Assembly (NCBI GenBank): GCA_019054805.1
Contig: JAHQIY010000010.1
Coordinates: 913,501 to 977,500, forward strand
Direction of reading: 5' to 3'
From: Brachionus manjavacas
Taxonomy: Eukaryota; Rotifera; Eurotatoria; Ploima; Brachionidae
Length of the DNA: 64,000 bases
The notes under the pieces were generated by a model that was given only the letters and a program-made list of their open reading frames with translations, searched no databases and was not told the DNA's origin. The position numbers and the translations under genes are program-made. Of this stretch, positions 46,570 through 59,790 are shown one piece after another (the first letter of the stretch is position 1; each line of letters opens with the position of its first letter).

Positions 46570-46692
46570 AAATGTAATTGTCTGTTATTTTCCATATTTT
46601 CTGCGCAATTTCGGCTACCATAGATGTCCTCCTAGTAGGTCATCTCCGCAAGCTTGCTTGCTGTAGCTTATTCTTATTATTATTATTATATT
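46570..46692 (+). repeat. LINE 3' end with two hairpins, family A (copy 3)
   Basis: Hairpin 1 is at 46623-46644 (GATGTCCT ... AGGTCATC, one U-U mismatch in the stem). Hairpin 2 is at 46648-46661 (GCAAGC TT GCTTGC, perfect). TGTAGCTTA and an ATT-repeat tail follow (about 46668-46690). Same order as at 12838 and 32213. Confidence 0.7.
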
Positions 46693-46929
46693 TTTCTAAA
46701 ATAAATAGACCAAAGTTCTTGTGAAAATCAAAAAAAAAATAATTCTTAAAAGTTGTGTGAGTTTTTAAGGATGAGATTCTACCACTAGGTTATCTCTTTA
46801 TTTCGTTCATGTTATGAAATTTAGAAAAATTTAGGAATACGGTAGCAGAGCATAAAATTATTTCCTATTTTTTTATTAATTAAAAATATTTATTGACTTA
46901 AAACAGATTAGTTAAAATAAATGAGTTAG

Positions 46930-47260
46930 TTAATTCTTGCAGCGACATTCTAACACAATTTTTCCCATAAGTTTTTTTCTTTCCCGACTTAATTTCACTT
47001 AAGTATTCCAAGTATCATATTTGATTTTGCACACGTACTTTTTACTTGAGCTTTCTTTTTCAAATCAGATGATACCATCATACTTGAATCCCTTTCACAG
47101 TTAGTTACCTCTAGTTTTACATTCTTACTCTTTTTGTTGCTATTAGCATTCTTATGTCTCTCATTTGCTGCGTTGCTCACCTCGTGATTTATCCATTTTT
47201 TTACTTATTCGCAAATTATCTTTTCTCACTGGTAAACATACTTTACATTATTGTACATAT
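46930..47260 (-). mobile_element. LINE reverse-transcriptase fragment
   Basis: Minus-strand translation includes LEVTNCERDSSMMVSSDLKK followed by KAQVKSTCAKSNMILGILK. It aligns with ECERNLGVMVSSDLKWTSQV in the LINE at 39851-40815. After a stop, SREEKNLWEKLC matches that copy's SREERLWVRLY. The fragment is therefore the connection/thumb region of the same LINE type, decayed. Confidence 0.65.
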
Positions 47261-50200
47261 TCTTTTAAAAAGGAAGTATAGTAATCACTTACATTTAATT
47301 TCTTTAATTAATTATTGAATTCAGCCCACCTTAATCATGATAATTCTGTTAAATTATTCATAAATTTTAATTCAAATTCGAAAAACAATTAAATATTTTT
47401 TTTAATTTTATAATTTAAATTTGATTTTCCGTTTCCCCATTATAGTTTTTTAATGTTTTTTAAAATTATTTTGAATCTTCCAAATTTTTTTAATTTTCTA
47501 AAGTAGACATCTAATTTTATTCGTTTTTGAATTGTTGATTTTTTTTAAACGTTTTTAAATAAAAAGACAAATACTAAACTAAATAAGTTGTTGGTGCTAA
47601 GAGGGACAAAGCATGACAAAACTTGACCACATACTTAATTATTGTTAAGATTTAAACACTCGCTTCTTTGGTCATTTTAAAAATATCGAAAGATCAAATT
47701 ATGTCTTTGTTAATAAATTTTATTTTCAATAGTTAAATTTTATTGTAAAATTATTTATTTAAAAATAAATAAATAAAGGAACATTTTTTAGTTGAATAAA
47801 ATGTTGAAAAGGGTCAAGAAAAAAAAATATCTACAACTTATTAGTTTTTATAATTAATATACAGACGCAAGTTTTCAGGTAAAATTAAATTATTTTAAGA
47901 AAACATTATTTATTTAGTAAGTTAAGAACACAATTTATTCAGCATGTATTTATACCAAAATCATGATGATTTTAAAGTGAGTTCATAACTTAGATTAAAT
48001 ATTAAATATCCACTTGATTTTGAATTACAACCCAAATAATGTCTTTTTAATTTATTTTCTAAAAGGGTTTAAATGAAGACTTCAGTCAAAGCGGTACATT
48101 TAAGAAAAGGCGATGATTGTAACAAAAACTTTTTGAAATGTAAAAGTTCAACAAAATGAACATAAATTTCGAATATTTAACACTTAAAGACCAAACTCAA
48201 AAAACTTTTTTGAAAGCTAATTCAGGAAAAATCTCTATTTAAATTTTGATAATTTTTATTATGAACAAAATATAAAAAAAATTTTAAAATTCTAATTCTT
48301 TTAATTATGTTTTTCATAATAAAAGACGGTCAGACACCGGTCATTCTGTTGTTAAATAAATCAATGATTTAAATAAATGCTATTGGAATGTTCCTTCAGG
48401 TTTTGGAAAAAAAAAGAAATGGTGGTTATTATAAGAAAGGAGTACTTTGAAGATCCTTGGCCAACTAGGAAAGGTTAGAAGAGCTAAGTGAAAAGCATTA
48501 ATAATAATAGATAAAATCCAGTTGAATTTTGATAAATAAATTAATATTAAATAAATGGGGCCTAATTAGGAAAACAAACATTTGATTAAAAATTAAATAA
48601 TCAAAGTTCTCATTATTTGTTCAATTGGTTTATCTTTTGTATGAATGAAAAATTTAAAATAAAAAATTTTCATTTAATAAAATGAAAGTAAATTTAATTT
48701 TTTCTATTTTTTGAATTAGGTTGATAAGGAATATAAACTTTTAATTTCAATTTTAATAAATTTTTCATCAAAGAAATTTTTCAAATCTAGAAATAAATTT
48801 TTTAAAAAGAATTTTGTCTAAAAATAACTTACTAAAATAATTTTTTCTCCTCAATAAATATTCAAATAATAAAAGATCATAATCAAAAATTAAATAGTAA
48901 AAAAATCATCACAAATTTTTATCCGCAACAATTTTTCTCATCTAATCAATGAATGATGCATATTGCGTATCATTCTTGGCATGACTATCAAGAGAAGATA
49001 ATTAAAATTCAATTCTATTTTTATTTATACACATTTGTTTAGCGAGTGTTATTTAATGGCTGATAGAAGGAAGCAATTAACTATATTTTTTCTATCATCA
49101 ATTTAATAAAATAATAGTTAGTTGCTGTGTGATTAAATTATTTATTTATTGAAAATATTTTTTTATGAATAAGCTATACCAATATATTTAGAAAAAATCA
49201 CAACGAACTTAACCAAAAATTGATTAAATGTCAATTTTTTTTTATTGAAATGATTTTTTAATAACTTTGGAATTATTTTGTCAAACCTTTGAAAACAACT
49301 TTAAAAATTTTTTCGTCATTTCGTAGTTCATTTTTTTAATTTTCATATTTTTCAATCCAAAATTAAAATTTTTAAAATGATTGAATGTTTTTTCTTACTT
49401 AAATTAAAAAAACGATAAAATTATTTTCCAATTTTTTTTAAATAAATTTTAACAAAAGATATCAATTCAATATTTAAATCAATTTATTAAATATCAATAT
49501 TTATAAAAAGATAATGGCTTGATAATTTTATCTTCGAATATTTTTTTAAATCTGTTCATTCAAGAATCTTTTTTCGGGTGTTGAAGCAAGACTTTGATAG
49601 TTTTAAGAAACGCTTGGTATTTAAAATTATTTTTCTAAATCATTATTTTAATATTTTTTTTGCTCTACAGTTTTTGTTTTACCAAGTTTGCTAAAATTTT
49701 CCAAAAAAAATTGGTCAAACCAAGACTTGAACTTCAAAGAACTGAAATTGTTTAATTTTTAATTCACATCACTCAACTTTTTTTTTAAATTTTAAGCAAA
49801 ATATGAAAAATTTATTTTATGACGAATTTTTTGAGCTTGTTTTACTATCAGATTTATTAAAAAATCTTAAATGGAAAAAAAAAACTTGGCAAATTGAAAA
49901 ATTTTGTGACAATTAATTTTAAATTCAAATTTACCTAATCATCCAAAGATACCAATAATTCTAATTTTGGTACGGAAAAATATTTCTGTCAGAACTATTA
50001 AATTTGAAAATTTAATTCAAAATTCTTAAAAAAAAATTTGCCAAACATTTTTTGGTTTAAATCGTATTGCAGGCTTTTTTGAATTTTTCCTTTTTTTTCT
50101 GCTTAAATACAAATTGTAGGCAACGAATCTTTTTCTTAAAAGGAAACTTAATCAAGTCTAGATTGAGAATAAAACTTCCGTATTTATTTAAATTAGAATA

Positions 50201-50419
50201 GAATTTACGATAAAAGAAATTTTAAAATGATTAATTCAACATAAAATCAATAGTCCTTATTTTTAGATTCAGTTTCTTATAAAGTAAAACTATTTCTTGC
50301 CAATTGATTTATCCAAAATATGAGATTATTTTTTTTTCTACTCAGACATGTTTTAAGAAAACTCAATCGAATTTTGATTAAATTAAATTAATATTTTGTT
50401 TAGATATTGTTTTCTATGG
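47261..50419. other. A/T-rich gene desert upstream of the receptor
   Basis: About 3.1 kb without a supported feature. Confidence 0.4.
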
Positions 50420-53400
50420 ATGTTCAATGTGAATAATTCGATGTCGAACTTAAGCGCAACAGACAGCTTGGCTTTTTATGCTCAAAATGTAAATTTGCCC
50501 ACATGGCCAGTTTTGTTTCTTTTGGTGTTTGCATTTATGGGATTTTTTGGCAACTTGCTTGTCTGTATGGCAATTCGTATTGATCCCAAGCTTCAAAGTG
50601 CAACCAATTCATACCTTTTCTCACTAGCTTGCACAGATCTTTTAGTTTCCGTCTTTGTCATACCGTTGAGCATTCAAAAAAGCTACTTTAGTAATATTAT
50701 AAAACAAGAAAATTTATCCAAATTTTTAATTTAATTTTTTTGCAGAAAAGTGGATATTGAGCAATTCAGCGTGTCTCCTTTTTGTATTCTCCGACGTTTT
50801 TTTGTGCAATACTAGTATTCTTCAGCTTTGTATTATATCATGCGTAAGTACATTTTTTTTTAATTATTTTTATCTTTTTAATTGAGATATTTTTTGTATT
50901 AATTATAATTAAAATTTTCAATAAAATATTACCTTAAAGGAAATTTTGAACCTGAAAATCAAACTTTATATTTAATATTTTTTAAAATTTAAAATTATAT
51001 TTAAATACAACTGGCATAAATTTAACATGCTAGCTTCCATTTTTTTTGTCAGGATGGCCTGAAAGCTAACTAATTCAAAAAAAGTTGATTGTATTTAAAT
51101 AATTTTAACTTAGGATTGCAAAGACTTGTAATCGATTATTTTAAAATTATTTAATTTAAATTAAAAATTTGTTTAATTTTCTTAAATCTTTAATTTAAAG
51201 TTTAATATATATTGAAGCAAAAAAAAGATGCGGCTAAAAATTTGCCAATGTGTACTGATTTTAACACACTCAAACTTAACTTCATAGTTTTAAATAAAAT
51301 TTTTTTTCCAAATAGTGGCTGAAACTTTACTAGTAAATCAAATTTATAAATAAATTGTAACTTAATGTCTTAGCTATCTAAAGAGTAGTCGATTACTATA
51401 ACAAGATTTTCTATACTTTAAAGAAGTTTTAAAGAAAAAGTGGAAAATTTTTTATTAGCGAAATGCCGTGCTAATTGAGACAGCATGAAGCAACCATTGG
51501 AAATTTTTGGACAAAGAGCAATATTTGAAATTTATAACAACTCGATCTGCAAAATTTGTCAGCTGATTAAAATTTTGTATGACTCAAGTAAAGTCTCTGC
51601 AAAAACTCTGAATGTTTCCAAAGCATTAAAGTCGAGTCGCTTTAGTGCGGCCTGTCTAAATCCGAACTATTTAGCATTCGAACCAAAATTTATTTATCCC
51701 TCAGTCATTTCTAATACTTTAATTTTTTTAAAACTTTTTTTTAATCTAGTTATGTTGAAAAAAAAAAAAAAATTGAAAATTTTTTCGGAAAAAATCGGGA
51801 AAATTTTGACTTTTTTAACTTTTTCGGGATCTACTTTTTTCTTAACAAATTCAAATACAAATTCTGAAACTAGACAAAATTCTGAACAAAATGATGGTTT
51901 TACTTTTTTTATTTATTTAGTTAAAAAATTTTATAATCGCTCAAAAAGAAACCATTTTTTGGAGAAAATAAAATCTTTGAAATTTTTTAAAAACTCTTTT
52001 TGAGTAAACGAAACTGAGATTTAATTTTTGATAGATTATTCTATTTATTCTAACTAAAAAAAAAAAAACTTTGACAAAATATTAAATATTAATATTTTTA
52101 TGCTGAAATTAAACTCATTCAAGATTTGCTTAAGAGTTTAATTTCAATTATGGAGATCTGAAATTAAAAATAATTTCTCAAAAAATAAAATTTACTTAAA
52201 TCCCAGATTTAACAAAATTTATACGATATTTTGGAGCAAACGGGTTAAAATCGGTTAAATGGGTTATTTTTGGCGTTAATGGGGTGAATTTTCGGAATAA
52301 AGTGGTGAAATCCTATTTACCCCTTAACCCCAGAAATTCACCCGGTTAAAGATCAGCACCTTGATTAATGACAGCTGTTACCTTTTTTTTTATTTAGATA
52401 CTTTTGATCAAGATAAGTTAGCAGTCTTATTGGGTTTGTTTGGATCAAACTTTTTGATGGTTGAAATTGGACAAAATCAAATTTAAAATTTGACCAAATC
52501 TCATTTAATTTTTTTATTCGAATTTTCTATTATATAATTGTTTTAAAATAATTTAAAATAAAATAAATACGTATAAAACAACTATTTTCAATTATTTTTT
52601 AATAAATCGGTAATTTTTTTTCGAATTTTTTTCAAAATGAATAACGGTAATTTTAAATAATTTAAAAATAATTAAAAATAATTAAAAATAATTTTCTAAA
52701 TGAATTAGACATTTAGTTACAGTTTTTAACAAGTTTATAAGAAAATTGCCAGACGCATGAGATCAAATTCAAATATTGCAGAAAAGTAACCTTGAGAAGA
52801 TTGACATTTTATTTCAAATAGAGAACTAAGATAAGAGGACCTCCTATCAAATTTTTTTAAGATGCAAGCTTAAGGAATTTAATTTTTTAAATTTAACATT
52901 GCATAAGATAAATTTTAATGAATAAAATTAAAATTTTTAAAACGGATTATTTACCATTGAAATATTTAAATTTAATTTTTTAATTTGATTTTGATTGTTT
53001 ATTCTGTATAGATTTTCAAAAGAAAATTACAAGAAAATGATGTTATATGCTAAAATATTTTCATTTAATTTTTTTAAATTAAAATTTATTTATTTAATTT
53101 TTTTTTTATTTGAACACAACAAAGTCTTATTAGCTGATACAGAACGAGCTTTTACCTAAACAAAAAAGTTATTTCAAATAATTGCAATTAAATATATCTT
53201 CTAATTATTCTTATTTTTTAGTATTCAAATTTGTGTCTTCAATGCTACATTTTTTATTCAAAATTAAAATAATGAATATTTTTATTTTTGCTAATGAATC
53301 TGTATCGAGCAGATTCTATCAATTCCTTCAGAATTGATATCAATGAATTAAGATCATACCGCACTTAATTCATGAGATTTTAATAGAACACGTGACATGA

Positions 53401-56400
53401 CTTTATTTTACTTTTATTTTTAGCTAATTATTAATTTTAATTTTTTTTTAATTATTTCTTTTTTCATTTTCTTGTCTAAAATTTAAGAAGCCTCCACTTC
53501 ACAATAGATGCTTTAAACGGAAAAATTAATTTTGACTTAAAAGTGACTTATATTAATAAAAAAATACTGCCTTAAACTTGTGGGTTAAAAACAAGTCTGA
53601 TTTGATCTAAACCTATTTTTTTCCTCATTGAGCTCCATCAGCCATCCGTTTGACCATTTATTCAAACAATCTTTATCATCTTGTAGCACTTATTTGTCTT
53701 ATAATTTTTTAATCCTTTTCACAACTTTTGTGTCATCAGTAAACAATTTACAAACAATCATGAAATTATCTGGAAGATTTTTTGTGTAGATAAAAAATAA
53801 AAGAGGTCTTAGCACTGATCCCTGAGGAACACTACTGATAACTTCAATGCACAATTAACAAGCTTCACCAAGAACCACTCTTTGCCTTCTCAATTTTTCA
53901 TTTAAAAAGGCTTTTATCCATCTAATCAATATTTGATTAAACCGATAAAGATTTAGCTTAAAGATTAATCTTTTAAATAAAAATCCATGTAGATTATGTC
54001 ATCTGTTTTTTTTCATGGGAAAGTTTTCACTGAGAATATCTAAAAATTCTAATAGGCTTGCTACGCAATTCTTGTATTCAGAAATAAACCAGTTTTGACA
54101 AAGTTCATGTTTTAAAATCTAATGTTTTTCAAATCAGCTAAAATTTGAAAAAAAATTGTTTAAAGACTAAGACCTAATTTGATTAAAAACTTTGAGACTT
54201 CAACTTGTAGCTTAAAAAAAATTTGACAAAAACCTTAAAGTGATATTTTTAAATTATCACTTCAATCAAGCTACATTTATGTTCAGAATTTTTGGTAAGA
54301 AATTTGATTTAATGAATAATTCCGAAAATAAACAGAAATAGAAATATTTACATATTTTTATTAAATTGGAATTCAAAAATTCATATTAAAAATTTATTAT
54401 TTTTTTAGACTTTGGTAAAAACTGAAATTTCAAGTTTATTAATGCTTAATTAGTTTTTTGGTAAAAAAAAATTATTTCTTTCACTGAAAAATAATTTTTT
54501 TTTCTACATTTTAAATTGATTTACGACTGACATTTAGCTTTCAAAAGTATTTAATTGATATGATATTATTTTATTCTATTTTTTAAAATTTTTGTTTTCC
54601 ATTTTTTCGAAAATAAATTTTTATTAAATTAAATTTTACCAAATCGATAAAAAAACAAAACCCTTTTTTATAAATATTATATACAGTGCCGGAAATTAAC
54701 TTGTCACATCATATCATATGATATCATAAGATATCAACTGATATCAGCTAATATCAGGAAAGTTTAAAAAAATGATATTAAATGATATCAGATGATATGA
54801 TGTGACAAGTTAATTTCCGGCACTGTAAGAAGTATTTTATGAATACTTCAAAATAAACATTTATTTTTTGGAATAAGTTTTACATTTTGTAAAACGCTTC
54901 AATTTTCTTTTTTATTCTTTTATTTTCCTCTGAAATTCACAACATTTAGGGGTAGCATTAAAAGAACCACATCATGAAATAATCAATTCGGAGACATTAG
55001 ATGACGCCCTGTGGCGGTGTCGAAATGCTAGTTGAGGCTTTTAACCATGTCTTTTGTTCCAAGTAAATTAAATTTCTTTTTAATATCTACAAAAAGTACA
55101 ATTCTTTTTTTTTTTATAATTTCGATACTTTTTTAAGTCAAGTTGGCGAACTCGAGTTTAACATAATTTGAAATTAATAAAAAATAGAAAAAAATTCAAT
55201 AAAAGTTTGTTAAAAAAAGTTTTGACTTAAAAAAAAATTTAAGTCAAGTCATGACTTTGATTTTAAAACAAGTTTGGTAAAAATACACATCAACATCGAT
55301 AACAATTCTACAATTTAATTTTCATTAGTTTCTTGTACATCAAGTGCTTTGCAGAGACTTTATTTGGGTGATACAATGTTTATATCAGCGGATACATTTT
55401 TCAGAGCTTCTAATAGACCTAAAAAAAAAAGATAGTTCAATTTTTAATTTTTTTGTTTTTGCTTATTCACAATGTCACTTGATTCCAGAAAAAATTTAAA
55501 TTCAAAGTCTCTTAACATTATGCGAACCTTACTTTATTTGAAACAATTAAAGTTTTTTTTGTCAGGTATTTTATAAAGGCTCAAACTTTTCAGATCACAG
55601 AAAAATCTAAATGTTGTGAAATATTTGGTCTAATTTTTTTGATCTAATTCACTGACTTTTTAATAATTTAGGACCGTTAAAATAAAACCTATTATACCGA
55701 CTTAATAGAGTAATTCGAGTGACAAAAACCCAAGTGTCATCATCACTTAAATGACTAATTGCATCTACCTTAAATGATTTTATAAATTAATTCATAACTA
55801 AAAATAATGAATAAATAAATTTTATAAATTAAAATAAAAAAATAAAAAAAATAAAAAAAAATAAAGTTAAATTTAATGGTATTTTATTTTTGCAGGAACG
55901 CTACATTGGCATCCGTAATCCATTAAAAAATAGAGAAAAGTCAAAAACCAGAACAAAATTGCTTATATTCTCAGCATGGACTGTGTCTTTTTTGTTAGCG
56001 TCCCCAATCATATTTCTCAGCTATGACAGCACATCAAACATAATCCAAAATGGTAATTGCGCTTTGTACAATGGTCATTTCATCATATTTGGCTCAATCA
56101 TATCATTTATAGTTCCTCTTTTCATCATGATTCTAATGTACATACTCACAGTTCGTCGTCTACAAAAAGTACTAAAAGATTTTAAGAAAAAACACCAGAA
56201 CGAGCATCCAACAATTCAAACGCTGGTGAACAATAAAAAATTTTCAGTCAAATTCAATGATTACCCATGTGATGGAAAATATTTTCAAAAGCTTTCAATC
56301 AAAGGAATTCTAAATAAACAGAAAGGTGTAAATAGTTCTGATGCCAAAGATAGTCTTATTGATGAAAGCAATCACAAATTTAAAAATCTTGTTCAAAAGC

Positions 56401-56813
56401 ATAGACTTATCAATCGAACCTTGACTGCTTTTCAAAACTACAGAGAGTCCACAGCGGTGAAAAATGAACAAAAGGCAGTAAAGGTTCTGGGAATAGTTTT
56501 TATTATTTTTGTAATTGCATGGGGTCCTTTTGCCATCATAAATATCTTGTCGGCTTTATTTCCAATAGGATCAATTCATCCCTCGCTGTTAGATACTTTG
56601 ACCTGGCTTGGGTATGTCTCGTCATGCATAAATCCCGTCATTTATAATGCATTTAATAAAAAGTTCCGGATAGCTTTCAAGCATGTATTGTTTTGTCGAC
56701 TTAAGGCGCTGCGAAAATCAAGCCTTAGAAGAAGTCACAACAAAATGATGTATCCCAAAGGTACAAACGAAAAAGACATTTCGTTCCAAAGTTCTAGTCG
56801 GTATAAAAATTAA
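50420..56813 (+). CDS. Rhodopsin-class amine GPCR, 5-HT2-like
   Basis: Three exons: 50420-50690, 50746-50843 and 55896-56813, with GT-AG introns of 55 nt and about 5.05 kb; joined frame 428 aa. The start is the ATG at 50420; sequence before it looks like an intron end, so an upstream noncoding exon is possible. All seven helices are visible: TM1 FMGFFGNLLVC; TM2 LACTDLLVSVFVIP; TM3 with the amine-binding Asp in SDVFLCNTSILQLCIIS, then ERY in place of DRY; TM4 FSAWTVSFLLASP; TM5 SIISFIVPLFIMILMYIL; a long third intracellular loop; TM6 KVLGIVFIIFVIAWGPFAI; TM7 WLGYVSSCINPVIYNAF. The TM6-TM7 region most resembles 5-HT2 receptors. Unusual: WGPFA replaces the usual CWxPFF, losing one binding-pocket aromatic. 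Two N-glycosylation sequons (NNS, NLS) lie at the N-terminus. The ligand is inferred, not shown. Confidence 0.9.
50844..53599. other. First half of the receptor's 5-kb intron
   Basis: A/T-rich intron sequence. A 172-codon ORF at 51485-52003 degenerates into Lys/Phe/Asn runs and is not a convincing gene. At about 52240-52345 GGGTTAAA/TTAACCCC-type words occur in both orientations. Confidence 0.35.
53600..53970 (-). mobile_element. LINE reverse-transcriptase fragment in receptor intron
   Basis: Minus-strand translation gives LNEKLRRQRVVLGEA, then SSVPQGSVLRPLLFFIYTKN and LPDNFMIVCKLFTDDTKVV. These are the SGVPQGSVLGPLLF and FADD blocks of LINE reverse transcriptases (FTDD here). Stops and a frameshift interrupt it. 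Orientation is opposite to the receptor gene. Confidence 0.7.
54684..54825. mobile_element. 142-bp palindromic MITE (TA-flanked)
   Basis: Both ends read CAGTGCCGGAAATTAACTTG inward; the arms are identical for the first 34 bases and nearly so for about 42. The element is flanked by TA on each side (54682-54683 and 54826-54827), the target duplication of Tc1/mariner elements. The centre repeats GATATC/ATATCA words. There is no coding capacity. It lies in the large intron of the receptor gene. The near-perfect arms suggest recent activity driven by an autonomous relative elsewhere. Confidence 0.85.
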
Positions 56814-57171
56814 ACATTTTTTTTCAATTTAATAAATTGTTTTTGTGCGTTTTTTATTTGAGTTTTTTAAAATTTATTATAAAGATTTGATGTAATTCTA
56901 TTTATGTATGATTTATTTATGACCTATAAGGTTTTGGTGATTGTACTGGTTTTCATCGAAAAAAGAAGAGATCATTTATTTTTTTGACTTTATCTATATT
57001 AATAATTGACCACTACTTGTCTAAAAAAATAAAAAAAAGGTAAAAATATTATAAAAATTGAAAAACGAATCGTAACCAATTCTTTTATTAAAAAAAATAA
57101 TTTAATTGGCAACTGTCAGCATGTTTTTTTTACCTTAAAAAATTTGTGTTCCAAATTTGTTGAAAACTGTT
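56814..57171. other. Region downstream of the receptor gene
   Basis: A/T-rich, presumably the receptor 3' UTR and spacer; no specific signal assigned. Confidence 0.35.
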
Positions 57172-58482
57172 GACATTGTGGACTTTAGTAAAGCATTTGA
57201 TAAGGTAGCACACAAAAGACTGATTTTTAAGCTCTATCGTTTCTAATAAAGTGGATGGAAGCTTTTTTGACAGAAAGGAAGCAAAGAGTAGTTGAAGACA
57301 TGTTTTTAGTAGTTTTCCACAGTGCTCAGCATTATAATTGACCTTATTCTATCGTAGTGGAAAATGGGGAGGCGCTCATCTCCTTTTCAAGTACCTTTTT
57401 GAGCAACGGCTCCGATCTGACACAGAGGCTACTGCATCGAGTTGATCATCTACACCGCAATTATTACCCAGTCGAAACTGGTCCCCCTATTTTTATGATG
57501 AAAGAGGCTTAAACATTCGCCCCGTATTGCAGAGATATTTTGAAGATTTTTTCACCCTCAGTGGGTTTGGAACCCTCGATCCTCTACTTGCATGGCTAAC
57601 ACGCAAACCATTCGGCTATACGGGCTCTAGCTCAGCATTAGGACTACTCTTATTTGTTATATTTATAAATTATTTGCCAGATGAAGTAAAGAATGTGAGC
57701 AAATTATTAGCTGATGACATCAAAGCTGCCTGGATTATTGGGAACTCCAAAGACAGCTAATTTACAAAGCTAAATTGAAATGTTGTTTAAATGGTAAAGT
57801 AAGTGGCTTTTGGAATTGTGTAGCAATTCACAAAAAGGTAACTACGTGGACGACTAGGGAAGCATACTAATAGAGCCAACTCATGAAAGACACTTAGGAG
57901 TAATTTTGAGGAGCGATTTGAAAAGTCAGACCATATTGCGGCAGTTATTAAGAAAGCTAGTCAAACCTCTTGTTTTATCAAACAGACTTTTAAACATCGT
58001 GACATGGAAACATTCAAGAAGCTGTATACCACATTTGTTAGACATCATTTAGAGTATGAAGTTCAAGTTTGGAATCCGATGTTATGACACAAAATGTATA
58101 GAGGATGTCTAAAGAAGGGCGACTAAATTGGCAAAGTGAGAAAATGAGCTATAGAGAACGTCTTAGAAAGTCAAAGCTTACTAGGCTTGAAGAAAGAAGA
58201 AAAAGAGGAGATATAATTGAACAGTTTAAAATTGTAAAAAACTTTGATAAGGTTGAATGGCATTACTTATTGATACAAATATCTGAACATTATGGAACAA
58301 GAAAGCCCAGTTATTTTTTTGAAAATCAGTTAGTCACAAATGGTTCCACAAAATTGAACTTCTTTACAAATCGAGTCTTGAATGAGTGAAACAATTTGCC
58401 AAGAGAATTGGTTAAAAAATAGTGTTAAATGGATACTTTTTTTTAGTTAAGAGAAGATTTAACAGGTTACTAAAGCACAACT
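57172..58482 (+). mobile_element. Decayed LINE reverse transcriptase, split by a SINE
   Basis: The plus strand starts in VDFSKAFDKVAHKRL (the reverse-transcriptase block with the first catalytic Asp) and continues to WMEAFLTERKQRVV. It is interrupted by the SINE at 57335-57629, then resumes with LLLFVIFINYLPDEV and LLADDIKAAW (ADD motif). After frame changes comes ERHLGVILRSDLK, and the frame 58105-58389 has ERRKRGDIIEQFKIV and FFTNRVLNEW-like sequence. Removing the SINE and one duplication restores FPQCSALGLLLFV, matching the family's VPQGSVLGPLLF. Many stops and shifts show it is dead. Confidence 0.8.
57335..57629 (-). mobile_element. tRNA-derived SINE with 11-bp target duplication
   Basis: A 295-bp insertion flanked by exact copies of GCTCAGCATTA (57324-57334 and 57630-57640) inside the LINE. 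On the minus strand it starts TAGAGCCCG, followed by TAGCCGAATGG, a perfect match to the polymerase III A-box consensus TRGYNNARNGG, and about 35 bases later GGGTTCCAAACCC, a near match to the B-box. The tRNA-like fold is degenerate, as expected for a SINE head. The body is GC-richer, and it ends at an A/T-rich tail (AAGGTCAATTATA). Confidence 0.8.
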
Positions 58483-59790
58483 AATCTTTGTTCTCTGTTT
58501 AAGGAACGTTGTTAATTATGGCGTTGTTTATTATGGCAATGTGAATTTTCATACAAAAATTTCAAAACAAAATTTAAATTCTTTAATATGGCTTTTGAAG
58601 TACAGATTATTCTGTAATTTTTAAAAGGTGAAACAAACAATGTTTCATTTAACAGTCCATTATAAGAAAAAATTTAAATGATTGTTTCCCAATAAATTGA
58701 TTTTTTTAATCAAATTGAATGTTAACATAGAAATGAAGAATTAAACTTTGTAACGATGACAGAATTTTAACATTTAAATAAAAAAAATTTACAAAATGCA
58801 AAAAAATTTTCTGTTTTGAATAGATCATCTAGACAAGAAATTAATAAATTCCAAAATATTGTATTTTTTTTTATCATTAAAATTTTCCTGTAAATAAACA
58901 GTAATCTTTTTTTGTTGAATTTAGAGAAACATATTTTGTTTCATGTTGTTTCATCATCAAATTTTGAAAAGCTCAATTTTGTCAATTTAAATTAATGAAA
59001 AAGAATTTTATTTTTGTAATTTGGAGAGGTTTGTATGAAATTTCACAATGCCTATTATTATTAAAATAACATTGTCACTAAAATATATTGCTTTCTTTTT
59101 TTTTAAATTAATTTTGCAAATCTTGAAATTACTCTATTCGAACAAAAATCTCTATGAAAATAATTAAGTAACTTTGGCTATTGAATTTCCTAATATTTAA
59201 AATTCAGTTATATTAAACAATTAACTGTTATATTAAATGATTAATTAAGGTTTGCTATAATCGTTTGGATATCAAGATGGTTCTGTGAGAATAAAATCAT
59301 CCCTTAAGAATGAAAAGTACCTAAAAATTCACATGATAAATATCAACAGTTAATAAATCACAATTTTTTATCTCCTTTTTTATACCAAATTATTGTTCTG
59401 TAATGGCAACTTAACTTGATTCAATTTTTAAAAAATAAAATATAATCCAACTTTAAATAAATAATTTAACCTTTTTAATTAAATAAATTATTTAACAGAA
59501 AAAATAAATATTGATCAAAAAAAAAATATCAAAAAGATAATGATCAAAAGAAATTAAAGTCTTTTTAATGTTTTTTAGAAACATACAAAGGAGGTTGCAA
59601 AAGTTAAGAATTTTTTTTGTAAGCCAAATAATTGTTTTTACACATTTAATAGACGGGAAAATAAAAAAGCGACTTTTTTTACCAAAAAAAAAATTATGTG
59701 AAAAAAAATCATTAAAAAAAATACAAATAAGAAACAATGATTAAATTAATTTAAGAAAATACGTTTTAAAATTTTAGAAATCTTTACAAT
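58483..59790. other. A/T-rich intergenic region
   Basis: No supported feature. The minus-strand ORF at 59492-59737 is Phe/Ile/Lys-rich low-complexity translation. Confidence 0.35.

Noticed and set aside
51485-52003. 172-codon ORF in the receptor intron
   Set aside because: It lies inside an intron, starts in mixed sequence and ends in long Lys/Phe/Asn runs; no domain or splice context supports it.
57544-57629. Functional tRNA gene
   Set aside because: A- and B-box-like motifs are present, but the acceptor and T stems have mismatches and the unit is flanked by a target duplication at both ends of a 295-bp insert, so it is a SINE head.
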